Positions 1 through 8,314 of a stretch of DNA of 64,000 nt are shown here, in pieces. The notes beneath the pieces are model-generated. The model was given only the letters and a program-made list of their open reading frames with translations, did not search any database and had not been told where the DNA came from. Every line of letters starts with the position of its first letter. Position 1 is the stretch's first letter. Both the position numbers and the translations under genes were made by a program. Origin of the DNA: Lachnospiraceae bacterium. Lineage in GTDB: Bacteria > Bacillota > Clostridia > Lachnospirales > Lachnospiraceae. The stretch spans positions 1 through 64,000 of the forward strand of contig QXWO01000017.1 in the NCBI GenBank assembly GCA_009911035.1. The letters are read 5' to 3'.

Positions 1-80
1 TTATATCACCGTTTTCGTTTAGGGAAAAGTTTGTTGCGATGCAAGCATCGGGGAATGTACCCTCCTGGGATTCAAATTTA

Positions 81-1397
81 TTACAGACGCCAGTAAATAT
101 AGTCATCTGTCAGATATTCATTTCTGTCATATAATCCTTTGATATCCATAAACACTTTCTTTGCATGGGCCGGATGATAAAAACTGCTGATCTTATCCTT
201 GTTAAGGGAAAGGAACTGTGTATGGGCCACTGCCACAATTACAGCGTCCATATCCTTTACCGCTTCCATACCTTCAAATGTTATGCCGTACAGCCGCTCT
301 GCCTCCTGTGCATCCGCCGCCGGGTCTACCACGATTGGTCTGATTCCGTATTCCCCTAATTCCCGGTAAATATCAATTACCTTGGTGTTTCTGGTATCGG
401 GGCAGTTCTCTTTGAAGGTAAAGCCAAGAATTGCCACTCTGGCCCCTTTCACATGGATATCTGCCTTAATCAGATTCTTTACCATGCTTTCCGCTACATA
501 TCTTCCCATATCATCATTGATGCGGCGCCCTGACAGAATAATCTGGGAATGATATCCCAGCTCTTCCGCCTTGTAGGTCAGATAATAAGGGTCTACACCG
601 ATACAGTGCCCCCCTACCAGACCGGGATAAAACTTTAAGAAATTCCACTTGGTTCCTGCCGCCTCCAACACCGATCTGGTGTCGATCCCCATTCTGTTAA
701 AGATAATAGAAAGTTCATTCATGAATGCAATATTGATATCTCTCTGGCTGTTTTCAATGACTTTTGCCGCCTCCGCAACTTTGATGGACTGGGCACGGTA
801 AACGCCTGCCTCCACCACCAGTTCATAAACCCTGGCTATTGTTCCCAGTGTCTCCTCATCCATGCCGGAAACAATTTTTACAATGGTTTCCAGACGGTGA
901 ACCTTATCTCCGGGATTGATGCGCTCGGGGGAATAGCCAATTTTAAAGTCTACCCCGCACACAAGCCCCGACTCCTTTTCCAGAATCGGCACACAGATAT
1001 CCTCCGTGACCCCAGGATAAACGGTAGATTCAAAAACCACCACCGAGCCTTTGGTAAGATTTTGGCCTAAAATCCGGCTTGCTCCTTCTACCGGTGATAA
1101 ATCCGGGGTATGGTCGTCATTTACCGGAGTGGGAACCGCTACGATATGAAACTTTGCCTCACGCAGTTTCCCGGGATCTGCTGTGAACTCCACCTTTGTA
1201 TCCCTGATCACATCGTTCCCCACCTCGTTGGTTGGATCCACACCGCTTTTATACAAATTTATTTTCTGCTCATTTAAATCAAAGCCTACTACTTTGATCT
1301 TGCGGGCAAATGCCACCGCTATGGGCATTCCCACATAGCCAAGTCCCACAAGGGATAATTTTTCTTCTCCGCTTAAAAGCCCTTCATATAAATGCAT
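81..1397 (-). CDS. UDP-N-acetylhexosamine 6-dehydrogenase (WbpA/TviB type)
   Basis: Predicted cytoplasmic NAD-dependent enzyme oxidising a UDP-HexNAc to its uronic acid for glycan assembly. Seen: an N-terminal Rossmann motif VGLGYVGMP at about residues 17-25, the VAVPTPV segment near 86-92, ESTVYPG near 123-129, and the active-site GGHCIGVDPYYL with the nucleophilic Cys at about 265. The length of 438 residues is normal for the family. The start follows AAGGATAAAAGA on the minus strand. It lies 42 bases after the GT4 glycosyltransferase and is the last complete gene of the leftward arm. The subfamily (GlcNAc rather than glucose dehydrogenase) is inferred from the WbpA-like motifs and the absence of UDP-glucose dehydrogenase features; the exact substrate epimer is not decided. 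Confidence 0.88.
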   Translation of the reverse strand: MHLYEGLLSGEEKLSLVGLGYVGMPIAVAFARKIKVVGFDLNEQKINLYKSGVDPTNEVGNDVIRDTKVEFTADPGKLREAKFHIVAVPTPVNDDHTPDLSPVEGASRILGQNLTKGSVVVFESTVYPGVTEDICVPILEKESGLVCGVDFKIGYSPERINPGDKVHRLETIVKIVSGMDEETLGTIARVYELVVEAGVYRAQSIKVAEAAKVIENSQRDINIAFMNELSIIFNRMGIDTRSVLEAAGTKWNFLKFYPGLVGGHCIGVDPYYLTYKAEELGYHSQIILSGRRINDDMGRYVAESMVKNLIKADIHVKGARVAILGFTFKENCPDTRNTKVIDIYRELGEYGIRPIVVDPAADAQEAERLYGITFEGMEAVKDMDAVIVAVAHTQFLSLNKDKISSFYHPAHAKKVFMDIKGLYDRNEYLTDDYIYWRL

Positions 1398-1439
1398 TCT
1401 TTTATCCTTCCCTTATTTTAATATGAGTATATTCCAGCT

Positions 1440-2525
1440 TTAGTCCACTGTCATTTTTTGTATCTCATCATAATAATCTAAAGCAACTTTCTCCCTGTCA
1501 AACTCCCGTTCCATTTTCATCCTTGCCTGCCTGCCCATTTTGGCCCGTTCTTCCACAGTCAGTTTTAAGAATCTGGAAAGAGCCTGCATCAGGTCTTCAC
1601 TGCTCTGTGGCCTGCATCCAAAGCCTGTGATCCCTTCATCAAAAATCTCCTTACAGCCGCTGATATTGGTGGCAATCACAGGTCTGCCAGTGGCAGAAGC
1701 TTCCATCAGCACATTACTCATCCCTTCATGGTATGTGGGCAGCACCAGCGCTGAAGCCCGCTGTATATGCCCATGCACATCAGGGTCAAAGCCAAGCTGG
1801 GTGATGCACCCCTCTTTTTCGTATGCATCCAGCTTATTCTGGTAATCCTCATCACAATATCCAAGCACCTCAAAAAGCACCTTATCACTATGCAGCATCT
1901 TCGCCGCTTCAAGAAATTCCTCTATCCCCTTTTCCCGCATCATACGCCCCACAAATAAAAAGCGCACGGTCTCTTCCCGGGGATAGCTTTCAAAGGCATG
2001 GCGTTTTAAATTGACACCGGAGCCCTGCACCAGCCTGCTGTTCTTTCCCTTAATACCGTATTTTGAAAAGATCTGCCGGTTTTCTTTATTCTGAAAAAAC
2101 ACGCAGGAGGCTTTCTTAAGCCCCATACGGTACATTGCCACAATCATTTTGAGGAAAATCCCCTGCTTCTGGAATGTGCTTCCAAGCCCTGTCACCGTAA
2201 CGATATAGGGAATTCTCTTTATCCGGCAGCAAAGCCCGCCGTATATATTGGGTTTTATGGTGTAAGTCAACACCAGATCCGGCCGCTCCCGTCTCATCAG
2301 CTTTCCGTAATCCCGGATCAGCTTAAAATCCTCCAGTGGATTTACCCCCCGCCTGTTAATCGGCGTGTGCACCACCTTACATCCCTCCCGGACCAGCTCC
2401 TTGTTCCGGACCTCATCAGGCAGACTCACCACCACCTCATACTCCTTAAGAAGCTTTTCCAGCAGTTCGTTGCGGAAGTCATATAATCCCCCGGAAGAAT
2501 TCGCTAAAATCAGTATCTTTTTCAT
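1440..2525 (-). CDS. GT4-family glycosyltransferase
   Basis: Retaining GT-B glycosyltransferase, 361 residues, expected to add a hexose or hexosamine from a nucleotide sugar to the lipid-linked glycan at the cytoplasmic membrane face. Seen: an N-terminal KILILANSSGG start, a central FLFVGRMMREKGI nucleotide-binding segment, and the C-terminal acceptor/donor motif YHEGMSNVLMEASATGRP with its Glu residues, then NISGCKEI. I chose ATG at 2525 because GGAG lies five bases upstream; a GTG two codons earlier overlaps this site. It lies 41 bases after the ATP-grasp gene in the same operon. Resembles the PssE/galacturonosyl-type GT4 enzymes of capsule loci, but the sugar added cannot be read from sequence. 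Confidence 0.85.
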   Translation of the reverse strand: MKKILILANSSGGLYDFRNELLEKLLKEYEVVVSLPDEVRNKELVREGCKVVHTPINRRGVNPLEDFKLIRDYGKLMRRERPDLVLTYTIKPNIYGGLCCRIKRIPYIVTVTGLGSTFQKQGIFLKMIVAMYRMGLKKASCVFFQNKENRQIFSKYGIKGKNSRLVQGSGVNLKRHAFESYPREETVRFLFVGRMMREKGIEEFLEAAKMLHSDKVLFEVLGYCDEDYQNKLDAYEKEGCITQLGFDPDVHGHIQRASALVLPTYHEGMSNVLMEASATGRPVIATNISGCKEIFDEGITGFGCRPQSSEDLMQALSRFLKLTVEERAKMGRQARMKMEREFDREKVALDYYDEIQKMTVD

Positions 2526-2566
2526 CCTCACTCCAACTTCACAGCCATTTTATGCACAATATCATC

Positions 2567-3547
2567 TTATTCACAAGCAGCACCCGCCAGATCCATAACA
2601 GCTATTTCATTATATTTCATCATGCAGATTCCCTCTTTATACTCCCCGATGTTCACAGCATTTTCCTTCCCTGCCAGGTTATTTACCACCTGCATGGGCA
2701 TGTTCACGCCGCAGGCATAGGCATGGGGGTAGCCGCCGCCAAACCGGGGATTGACTTCAGAAATATAAAAAATACCGCCGATTTCAAATAGATCAATATC
2801 TATCATACCACAAAAACCGCATTTTTCCACGAATTTTTGCAGCATTTCAAAAAGGGACGGAATTTTTACGGACACAGATTTGTCTGTTTCCCCGGCCCGC
2901 ATCTTTATCTTCTTTTTTACAAAAATGGAAGTGCACTTCCCCGAGAGCATGTCCACATAAACATCTGCCCCGTACTCCTGTCCATCCATAAATTCCTGAA
3001 TCATCAGATCATCGTACAGTTCAAACAACACGTCGATTTCTTTGTGGGAATATACCTTGTTGATATTAAGGCTGGCGCTTCCTTTTACGGGCTTGACGAA
3101 AACAGGATACCCGGCTTTTCCGTCCTTCACATCCCGGTAGAATTCTTCCTTGTCCACATAGCACTTTCCGGTAGGAATCCCCATCTTTGTTAGCATCTGG
3201 AACATTCTATATTTATCAAAACAGGTTTCCACCAAATCATACCCGGATATAATAGGTGTCGTCCCTGAAGCCAGAAACTTTTCCTTTTCCTTTGCCAGAA
3301 GACTTAATTCCGGATCGATAAGCGAAAATACGCCGTCTATTTTTTCCTCCACACATATCTCCAGAATCCGGTCAAGATAGTCTGGCGCGGTGATTCTGGG
3401 TACCAGATAAAAGGCATCGGCATCGTACACTGCAGGCGCTAAATGGGAGCAGTCCGTGGCAATCACTCTGCCGCCCTTTCCGATATTTTCCTTAAAATAT
3501 TGTACCACTTTATTCCTTGTTCCTGCACTGAGTATCAAAATATTCAT
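2567..3547 (-). CDS. ATP-grasp ligase (CarB-like)
   Basis: Protein of 326 residues with an ATP-grasp fold, predicted to form an amide or peptide-type bond using ATP. Seen: an N-terminal pre-ATP-grasp Rossmann-like start (ILILSAGTRNK), the ATP-binding strand PVFVKPVKGSASLN near 148-161, MIQEFMDGQEYGADV near 180-194, and the metal-binding EVNPRFGGG near 272-280. The start has GAGG six bases upstream. It follows the PLP-enzyme gene 3617-4597 and the PglC/PglE/PglF-like genes of the same operon. Substrates are unknown. Its place after a 4-aminosugar pathway without an adjacent PglD-type acetyltransferase suggests, as inference only, amino-acid acylation of an amino sugar. Confidence 0.8.
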   Translation of the reverse strand: MNILILSAGTRNKVVQYFKENIGKGGRVIATDCSHLAPAVYDADAFYLVPRITAPDYLDRILEICVEEKIDGVFSLIDPELSLLAKEKEKFLASGTTPIISGYDLVETCFDKYRMFQMLTKMGIPTGKCYVDKEEFYRDVKDGKAGYPVFVKPVKGSASLNINKVYSHKEIDVLFELYDDLMIQEFMDGQEYGADVYVDMLSGKCTSIFVKKKIKMRAGETDKSVSVKIPSLFEMLQKFVEKCGFCGMIDIDLFEIGGIFYISEVNPRFGGGYPHAYACGVNMPMQVVNNLAGKENAVNIGEYKEGICMMKYNEIAVMDLAGAACE

Positions 3548-3616
3548 ACTTTACCTCATTTCTGCGCTGCCCCGGCCTGCCGGAGCGGAGCCTGTAAATG
3601 CATCATTGCTATAAAC

Positions 3617-4597
3617 TTATCCCTGCCTGCTTTCCGGCCCAGTCTTTGACCGGTCAAGAAAATCAAAGAACAGCGGCGTTCCTCCAGTGTGAATAAAGAG
3701 TACATTTTTGCCCGTTATATCATTCTCTTTCAAATAACGGCACATGCCACTAAAAGCCTTTCCCACATAGGTAGCATCCATGGGTATCCCGTCCAGCTTC
3801 ATTACCTTTCTTATGGTTTCCACCACTTCTTCGTTGTACTGTCCGTAGCCTCCCAGCCGGAATGCGCCTGTAAATATTAAATCCTCTTCCCGATACAGTT
3901 TTTCAAAATCCCTGCCAAGATATTCCCCGATGCTCTCCTTTACTACCTGCCGTCCTCTTTCTTCTTCTCTGGCAATACTGATTCCCACGATCTTCCGCTT
4001 CTTATCCCCGGAAAGGAGTTTCCCGCAGACTAGACCAGCCTGTGTGGCCCCTGTGCCGGAAGCATGGAAAATATAGTCAAAATAAATTCTGTTTTCTTTC
4101 TCGTAACTTTCGATTTCCCGATAGGCCTTCACGTAGCTCTCCGTGCCCGGATTCCCGTGTCCCCCTCCCGTAATAAAATAAGGGATTTTCCCTTCCGCTG
4201 CATAAACGGCTTTCCGGTTTTCAATCGTCCCGGCCACCTGTGTTACCGGACAGGTTTCAATCACTGCCCCGAATTCCTCCACCAGTCTGGTATTATATAG
4301 GATCTCCCTGTTTTCCACAGGGGAAATGATGTGGCAGGAAAGCCCCATTGCCGCCGCCATATTAGCGGTGATCCGGCAGTGGTTGGAACTATTGCTCCCA
4401 TACGTCATCACTACATCCGCACTGCTCTTTTGGATTTCCTTATAAAATTCAGCCGCCTTGCGGGCCTTGTTTCCGCCAAAACTAAAAGGAACCATGTCAT
4501 CCCTTTTCATAAAAAAATGGTTATTCCCGTAGTCTCCCGACAAAGGCTCCACAGGCGTTTGGCCAAAGCCTTTTTCCAGCAATGCAATCTGTTTCAT
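3617..4597 (-). CDS. PLP-dependent D-cysteine desulfhydrase / ACC deaminase-like enzyme
   Basis: Fold-type II PLP enzyme, 326 residues, of the ACC deaminase/D-cysteine desulfhydrase group. Seen: FMKRDDMVPFSFGGNKARK near residues 29-47 with the Schiff-base Lys in GGNKARK, SNSSNHCRITANMAAAMG near 68-85, GGGHGNPGTESYVKAY near 143-158, the phosphate loop ASGTGATQAG near 179-188, and C-terminal IHTGGTP. Its ATG overlaps the TGA of the sugar transferase (ATGA), so translation is probably coupled. Such enzymes deaminate D-Cys, D-Ser or related amino acids; its presence in a glycan operon next to an ATP-grasp ligase is unusual and could mean supply or editing of an amino-acid substituent (inference). 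Confidence 0.8.
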   Translation of the reverse strand: MKQIALLEKGFGQTPVEPLSGDYGNNHFFMKRDDMVPFSFGGNKARKAAEFYKEIQKSSADVVMTYGSNSSNHCRITANMAAAMGLSCHIISPVENREILYNTRLVEEFGAVIETCPVTQVAGTIENRKAVYAAEGKIPYFITGGGHGNPGTESYVKAYREIESYEKENRIYFDYIFHASGTGATQAGLVCGKLLSGDKKRKIVGISIAREEERGRQVVKESIGEYLGRDFEKLYREEDLIFTGAFRLGGYGQYNEEVVETIRKVMKLDGIPMDATYVGKAFSGMCRYLKENDITGKNVLFIHTGGTPLFFDFLDRSKTGPESRQG

Positions 4598-5214
4598 TTC
4601 TCCTGTCCTTTTCTGTAGACGTCAAAATCCGCCACCGTCTGGTCCGCTCCTGAGAGGGTGCCGGACCTCTTTAAGACCTTCCCCACCGTCATGGCAATTA
4701 TCTTTATGTCCATCCCGAAAGTCAAATGATTCACATACTCCAAGTCATAGGCAAACCTGTCCTCCCACCCAAGGGCATTGCGGCCGTTTACCTGCGCCAG
4801 ACCGGTAAGCCCCGGCCTCACGTCATGGCGGTGCCTTTCTTCTTTCGTGTAATAAGGCAAATACCTTACCAGCAGGGGCCTTGGGCCTATAAGGCTCATG
4901 TCCCCCTTTAAAATATTAAACAGCTCCGGCAGTTCATCCAGACTGGTAGCCCGGAGCAGTCTGCCAAAACGGGTAAGTCTGATTTCATCCGGCAGAAGCT
5001 CCCCGTTTTTATCCCTCTCATCGGTCATGGAGCGGAATTTATACAGTTTAAATACCTTTTCATTTTTTCCCGGCCGCTCCTGGGTAAACAGCGCCGGACT
5101 TCCCAGCTTCACCCGGACCAGTACCCACAAAACCAAAAGTACAGGCAACAGTACGATGATTCCGGCCAGCGACAGCAATAAATCAAACAGTCGTTTTATA
5201 AATTTTCGGTACAT
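4594..5214 (-). CDS. Initiating phosphoglycosyl transferase (PglC-like bacterial sugar transferase)
   Basis: Monotopic phosphoglycosyl transferase, 206 residues, transferring a sugar-1-phosphate from a UDP-sugar to undecaprenyl phosphate, the first step of the glycan. Seen: MYRKFIKRLFDLLLSL, then one hydrophobic membrane-entering helix near 11-35, KLYKFRSMT, the catalytic DELPELFN pair (Asp-Glu), GDMSLIGPRPL and VRPGLTGLAQVNGRNALGW. The size matches the minimal PglC class, not the long WbaP class. I start it at 5214 because GGAGG lies five bases before that ATG; the frame stays open upstream to 5283, but that overlaps the aminotransferase. Adjacent PglE- and PglF-like genes suggest a 4-amino-4,6-dideoxy-HexNAc donor (inference). 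Confidence 0.92.
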   Translation of the reverse strand: MYRKFIKRLFDLLLSLAGIIVLLPVLLVLWVLVRVKLGSPALFTQERPGKNEKVFKLYKFRSMTDERDKNGELLPDEIRLTRFGRLLRATSLDELPELFNILKGDMSLIGPRPLLVRYLPYYTKEERHRHDVRPGLTGLAQVNGRNALGWEDRFAYDLEYVNHLTFGMDIKIIAMTVGKVLKRSGTLSGADQTVADFDVYRKGQEK

Positions 5215-5272
5215 TTCTTCCTCCCGTTCTTCCCAAAGCAGCACCGGCTGCTCTATCCGGGCAGACCGTTTT

Positions 5273-6424
5273 TTATCTTCCAAAGCATTTTCTTACAATA
5301 CGGATGATCAGCTCCATATCTTGCGCCGTGTTCTTAATGTCGCTGGGCAGACATAACCCTCTGTCAAAAATCCGCGCTGAAACGCTTCCCTTCCCTTCTT
5401 CTTTCTTTTCCTCTCCTGATGCGGTAAAGAAATCATACGCCGCAAACACAGGCTGCAGATGCATAGGCTTCCAGATAGGACGGGACTCGATATTCTGCGC
5501 TTCCAAAGCATCCATCACCCTGTCCGGCGTAACCGGGCTGGCCTCATCTATCAGCATTGTAGTAAGCCAGCAGTTTGCATCGCCGTTCTGGTTTAAGGGG
5601 TTCAGGCTTATCTCCTTTATATCTGCAAAAGCCCTTTGGTACTGCTCATAAATGGCCTTTTTTAACGCCTTATGTTCTTCCAGATGTAAAAGCTGCCCCC
5701 GTCCGATGCCCGCCGTGATATTACTCATTCTGTAATTAAAGCCTATCTGAGAGTGCTGATAATGTCTTGCAGGATCTCTGGCCTGGGTAGCCAGAAATGT
5801 GGCTTTTCTGGTAATTTCTTCCTCATCTGATACCAGCATGCCGCCTCCCGAGGTGGTAATAATTTTATTTCCATTAAAAGAATAAATACCGATTTTTCCA
5901 AAGGTGCCTGTCTGTTTCCCTTTGTAAGTGCTGCCAAGGGATTCCGCCGCATCCTCAATCAGCGGGACCTTATGGGCCTTGCAGATCTCCATGATTTCAT
6001 CCAGCTTTGCCGCAGTTCCGTAAAGATGCACCACAATGACCGCCTTAGGATGGGGATACTTTTCAAAAGCCTGCTCAAGAGCCTTTGGGTCCATGTTCCA
6101 GGTATCTTCCTCCGAATCAATAAACACCGGAACTGCCTTTTCATATACCACCGGGTTTGCGGTTGCGCTGAAAGTCAGCGTGGGCACAAATACCCTGTCC
6201 CCTTCCCCCACTCCCAGAATCCGCAGGGCAAGATGAATCGCCGCAGTTCCCGCACTTAAGGCGGAAGCATGAGCTGTCCCCACGAAGGAGGCCAGCTCCT
6301 TCTCAAAGGCGTTTACATTAGGACCAAGAGGCGCCACCCAGTTGGTGTCAAAAGCTTCTTTTATAAATTCCTGTTCCTCTCCATGCATGGTTGGGGAAGA
6401 TAAATAGATTTTTGTGCCTGCCAT
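5273..6424 (-). CDS. DegT/DnrJ/EryC1 aminotransferase (PglE-like)
   Basis: PLP-dependent sugar aminotransferase, 383 residues, expected to convert a UDP-4-keto-6-deoxy-GlcNAc to the 4-amino sugar. Seen: the N-terminal motif NWVAPLGPNVNAFE, GTAAIHLAL near 63-71, the PLP-pocket segment IEDAAESLGSTYKGKQTG, and the Schiff-base Lys in SFNGNKIITTSGGGM near 184-198, a form typical of PglE-type enzymes. ATG at 6424 has AAGGAG eight bases upstream; the GTG three codons earlier lies in that site. It lies 12 bases after the PglF-like dehydratase and 58 before the PglC-like transferase, so the three form a bacillosamine-type initiation module. A PglD-type acetyltransferase is not seen beside it. Confidence 0.9.
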   Translation of the reverse strand: MAGTKIYLSSPTMHGEEQEFIKEAFDTNWVAPLGPNVNAFEKELASFVGTAHASALSAGTAAIHLALRILGVGEGDRVFVPTLTFSATANPVVYEKAVPVFIDSEEDTWNMDPKALEQAFEKYPHPKAVIVVHLYGTAAKLDEIMEICKAHKVPLIEDAAESLGSTYKGKQTGTFGKIGIYSFNGNKIITTSGGGMLVSDEEEITRKATFLATQARDPARHYQHSQIGFNYRMSNITAGIGRGQLLHLEEHKALKKAIYEQYQRAFADIKEISLNPLNQNGDANCWLTTMLIDEASPVTPDRVMDALEAQNIESRPIWKPMHLQPVFAAYDFFTASGEEKKEEGKGSVSARIFDRGLCLPSDIKNTAQDMELIIRIVRKCFGR

Positions 6425-6436
6425 TTTCTTCACTCC

Positions 6437-8311
6437 TTATTCTTTATAATGATAAGTAGGTACGATTTCCTTAATCATCGGCCGGATATCATTGCTCTCG
6501 TTTTTGGAAGCTTCCTTTAATCTTTTAAGCTGTCCGAAAAATTCCATTTCTTCTATATTGATAGGCTTCCCTATATAGATCAGTTTATTTGCCGTTTCCG
6601 TCATCCCTTCTTCTTCCATGAGCAGCTCCTCATAAAGCTTCTCCCCAGGACGCAGTCCGGTAAATTCTATTTTAATATCTTCATCCACCCGGTACCCGGA
6701 AAGCCGGATCAGATTTTTGGCCAGATCCAAAATCTTTACCGGTTTTCCCATATCCAGCACAAAGATCTCACCGCCCTTTGCATATGCTCCTGCCTGCAAT
6801 ACCAGAGAAACGGCCTCCGGGATGGTCATAAAATAGCGGATAATATCGGGATGGGTAACGGTCACAGGGCCGCCCGCCATGATCTGCTTTTTAAAAAGAG
6901 GGATAACGCTGCCGTTGCTTCCAAGCACATTCCCGAACCGCACAGCCACAAACTCCGTATCATAATGCTTATTGAACGTCTGGATTATCATCTCGCAGAT
7001 ACGCTTGCTTGCCCCCATAATGTTGGTAGGGTTCACTGCCTTATCTGTGGAAATCATCACAAACCGCTTTACACCGTTCATTGCCGCAGCCTGAACCGTC
7101 TTCCAGGTACCGAACACATTATTCTTCACTGCCTCATTGGGGCTGTCCTCCATCAGGGGCACATGCTTGTGGGCTGCCGCATGGTAAACAATGTCGGGCT
7201 TGTAATGTTCAAAGATCCAGTTCATGCGGTTCGTATTGCGCACAGATGCAATCAGCACCACCAGGGAAAGCTCCGGGTACTTGGCCGTAAGTTCCTGCTG
7301 AACATCATAAACACTGTTCTCATAAATGTCCAGGATAATAAGCTGGGCCGGCTTATGGCAGGCAATCTGGCGGCAAAGCTCACTTCCTATGGAACCTCCC
7401 CCTCCTGTGACCATTACCTTCTGCCCCTTAACATAGCTTAGGATGGAATCCAGATCCACCTCGATAGGATCCCTGCCTAACAGGTCTTCTACCTCCACAT
7501 CCCGAAGCTTGCTGATGCTGACTTCTCCGTTCACCAGTTGGTACATACCGGGCAGGGACCGGAGTTTACAGCTTGTCTCCTTACAAATATCTAAAATCTC
7601 AGAGATCTTTGCACGGGAAGCGGAGGGCATAGCCACAATTATTTCATCAATTCCAAAAATATCCGCACACTCAATGATCCTGTCCCTGCCGCCCACCACT
7701 TTGATTCCCTGAATGAACCTTCCCCATTTGCCGGAATCATCATCAATGATACACCGGATTACCATGGTGGAAAAATTACTGTTGACAATTTCCTTGATGA
7801 TCACGTTTGCCGCCTCGCCTGCACCTATAACCATCACCGAAATACTGTTATTTTTATTCTGCTGTTTATGCTTTAAGCTGCGGAAAAACCGGTAGGAAAA
7901 ACGGCTCACAAAGATAAAGCTGATCAGCAGGAAAACATACAGAAAATAATAGCTGCTGGGCACTGCCTGCTGCCCCTGTGTCCGAAAGAACTGGATTCCA
8001 AGACTGTAGCAGACCGCCGATACAATACTGGACATGACCAGATTCTGGAGTTCTGTCTCCCCGGCAAACGCCCATAAGCTGTGATACATCTTGAATAAGT
8101 ACAGCACCACAAGCGTGATCAGTATATTGACAACAAGGAATCTGTTGATTGGTTCAATAAAATATTCCGGTATCTCCGATATATCAAAGCTGTAACGCAT
8201 GAGAAGGGCCAGATAACTGGCCCCTATCACGCTGATGATATCATAGATAACCAGACATGTTTTTCTGTAAAATAACTTTACATCAAAGGGGTTTTTCCTT
8301 TTTTCTTTCAT
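6437..8311 (-). CDS. Membrane-bound UDP-GlcNAc 4,6-dehydratase (PglF/CapD type)
   Basis: Membrane-anchored short-chain dehydrogenase-type dehydratase, 624 residues. Seen: four hydrophobic segments in residues 15-145, a first nucleotide-fold VMVIGAGEAANV near 159-170, a CoA-binding-like middle domain, the catalytic-domain NAD motif VTGGGGSIGSELCRQI near 301-316, HAAAHKHVPLMEDSP near 378-391, and STDKAVNPTNIMGASKR near 421-437. In this last motif Met replaces the usual SDR Tyr, as is characteristic of the PglF/FlaA1-like group. It makes UDP-2-acetamido-2,6-dideoxy-4-keto-hexose, the substrate of the neighbouring PglE-like aminotransferase. It starts one base after the stop of the O-antigen ligase-like gene. 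The configuration of its product cannot be read. Confidence 0.92.
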   Translation of the reverse strand: MKEKRKNPFDVKLFYRKTCLVIYDIISVIGASYLALLMRYSFDISEIPEYFIEPINRFLVVNILITLVVLYLFKMYHSLWAFAGETELQNLVMSSIVSAVCYSLGIQFFRTQGQQAVPSSYYFLYVFLLISFIFVSRFSYRFFRSLKHKQQNKNNSISVMVIGAGEAANVIIKEIVNSNFSTMVIRCIIDDDSGKWGRFIQGIKVVGGRDRIIECADIFGIDEIIVAMPSASRAKISEILDICKETSCKLRSLPGMYQLVNGEVSISKLRDVEVEDLLGRDPIEVDLDSILSYVKGQKVMVTGGGGSIGSELCRQIACHKPAQLIILDIYENSVYDVQQELTAKYPELSLVVLIASVRNTNRMNWIFEHYKPDIVYHAAAHKHVPLMEDSPNEAVKNNVFGTWKTVQAAAMNGVKRFVMISTDKAVNPTNIMGASKRICEMIIQTFNKHYDTEFVAVRFGNVLGSNGSVIPLFKKQIMAGGPVTVTHPDIIRYFMTIPEAVSLVLQAGAYAKGGEIFVLDMGKPVKILDLAKNLIRLSGYRVDEDIKIEFTGLRPGEKLYEELLMEEEGMTETANKLIYIGKPINIEEMEFFGQLKRLKEASKNESNDIRPMIKEIVPTYHYKE

Positions 8312-8314
8312 GCC

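Noticed and set aside
1-106. Minus-strand frame starting ATG at 106 and open to the left edge (35 codons)
   Set aside because: It overlaps the dehydrogenase end, has no ribosome-binding site, and is too short to judge; it could be the start of the next gene only if the frame continues beyond the window.
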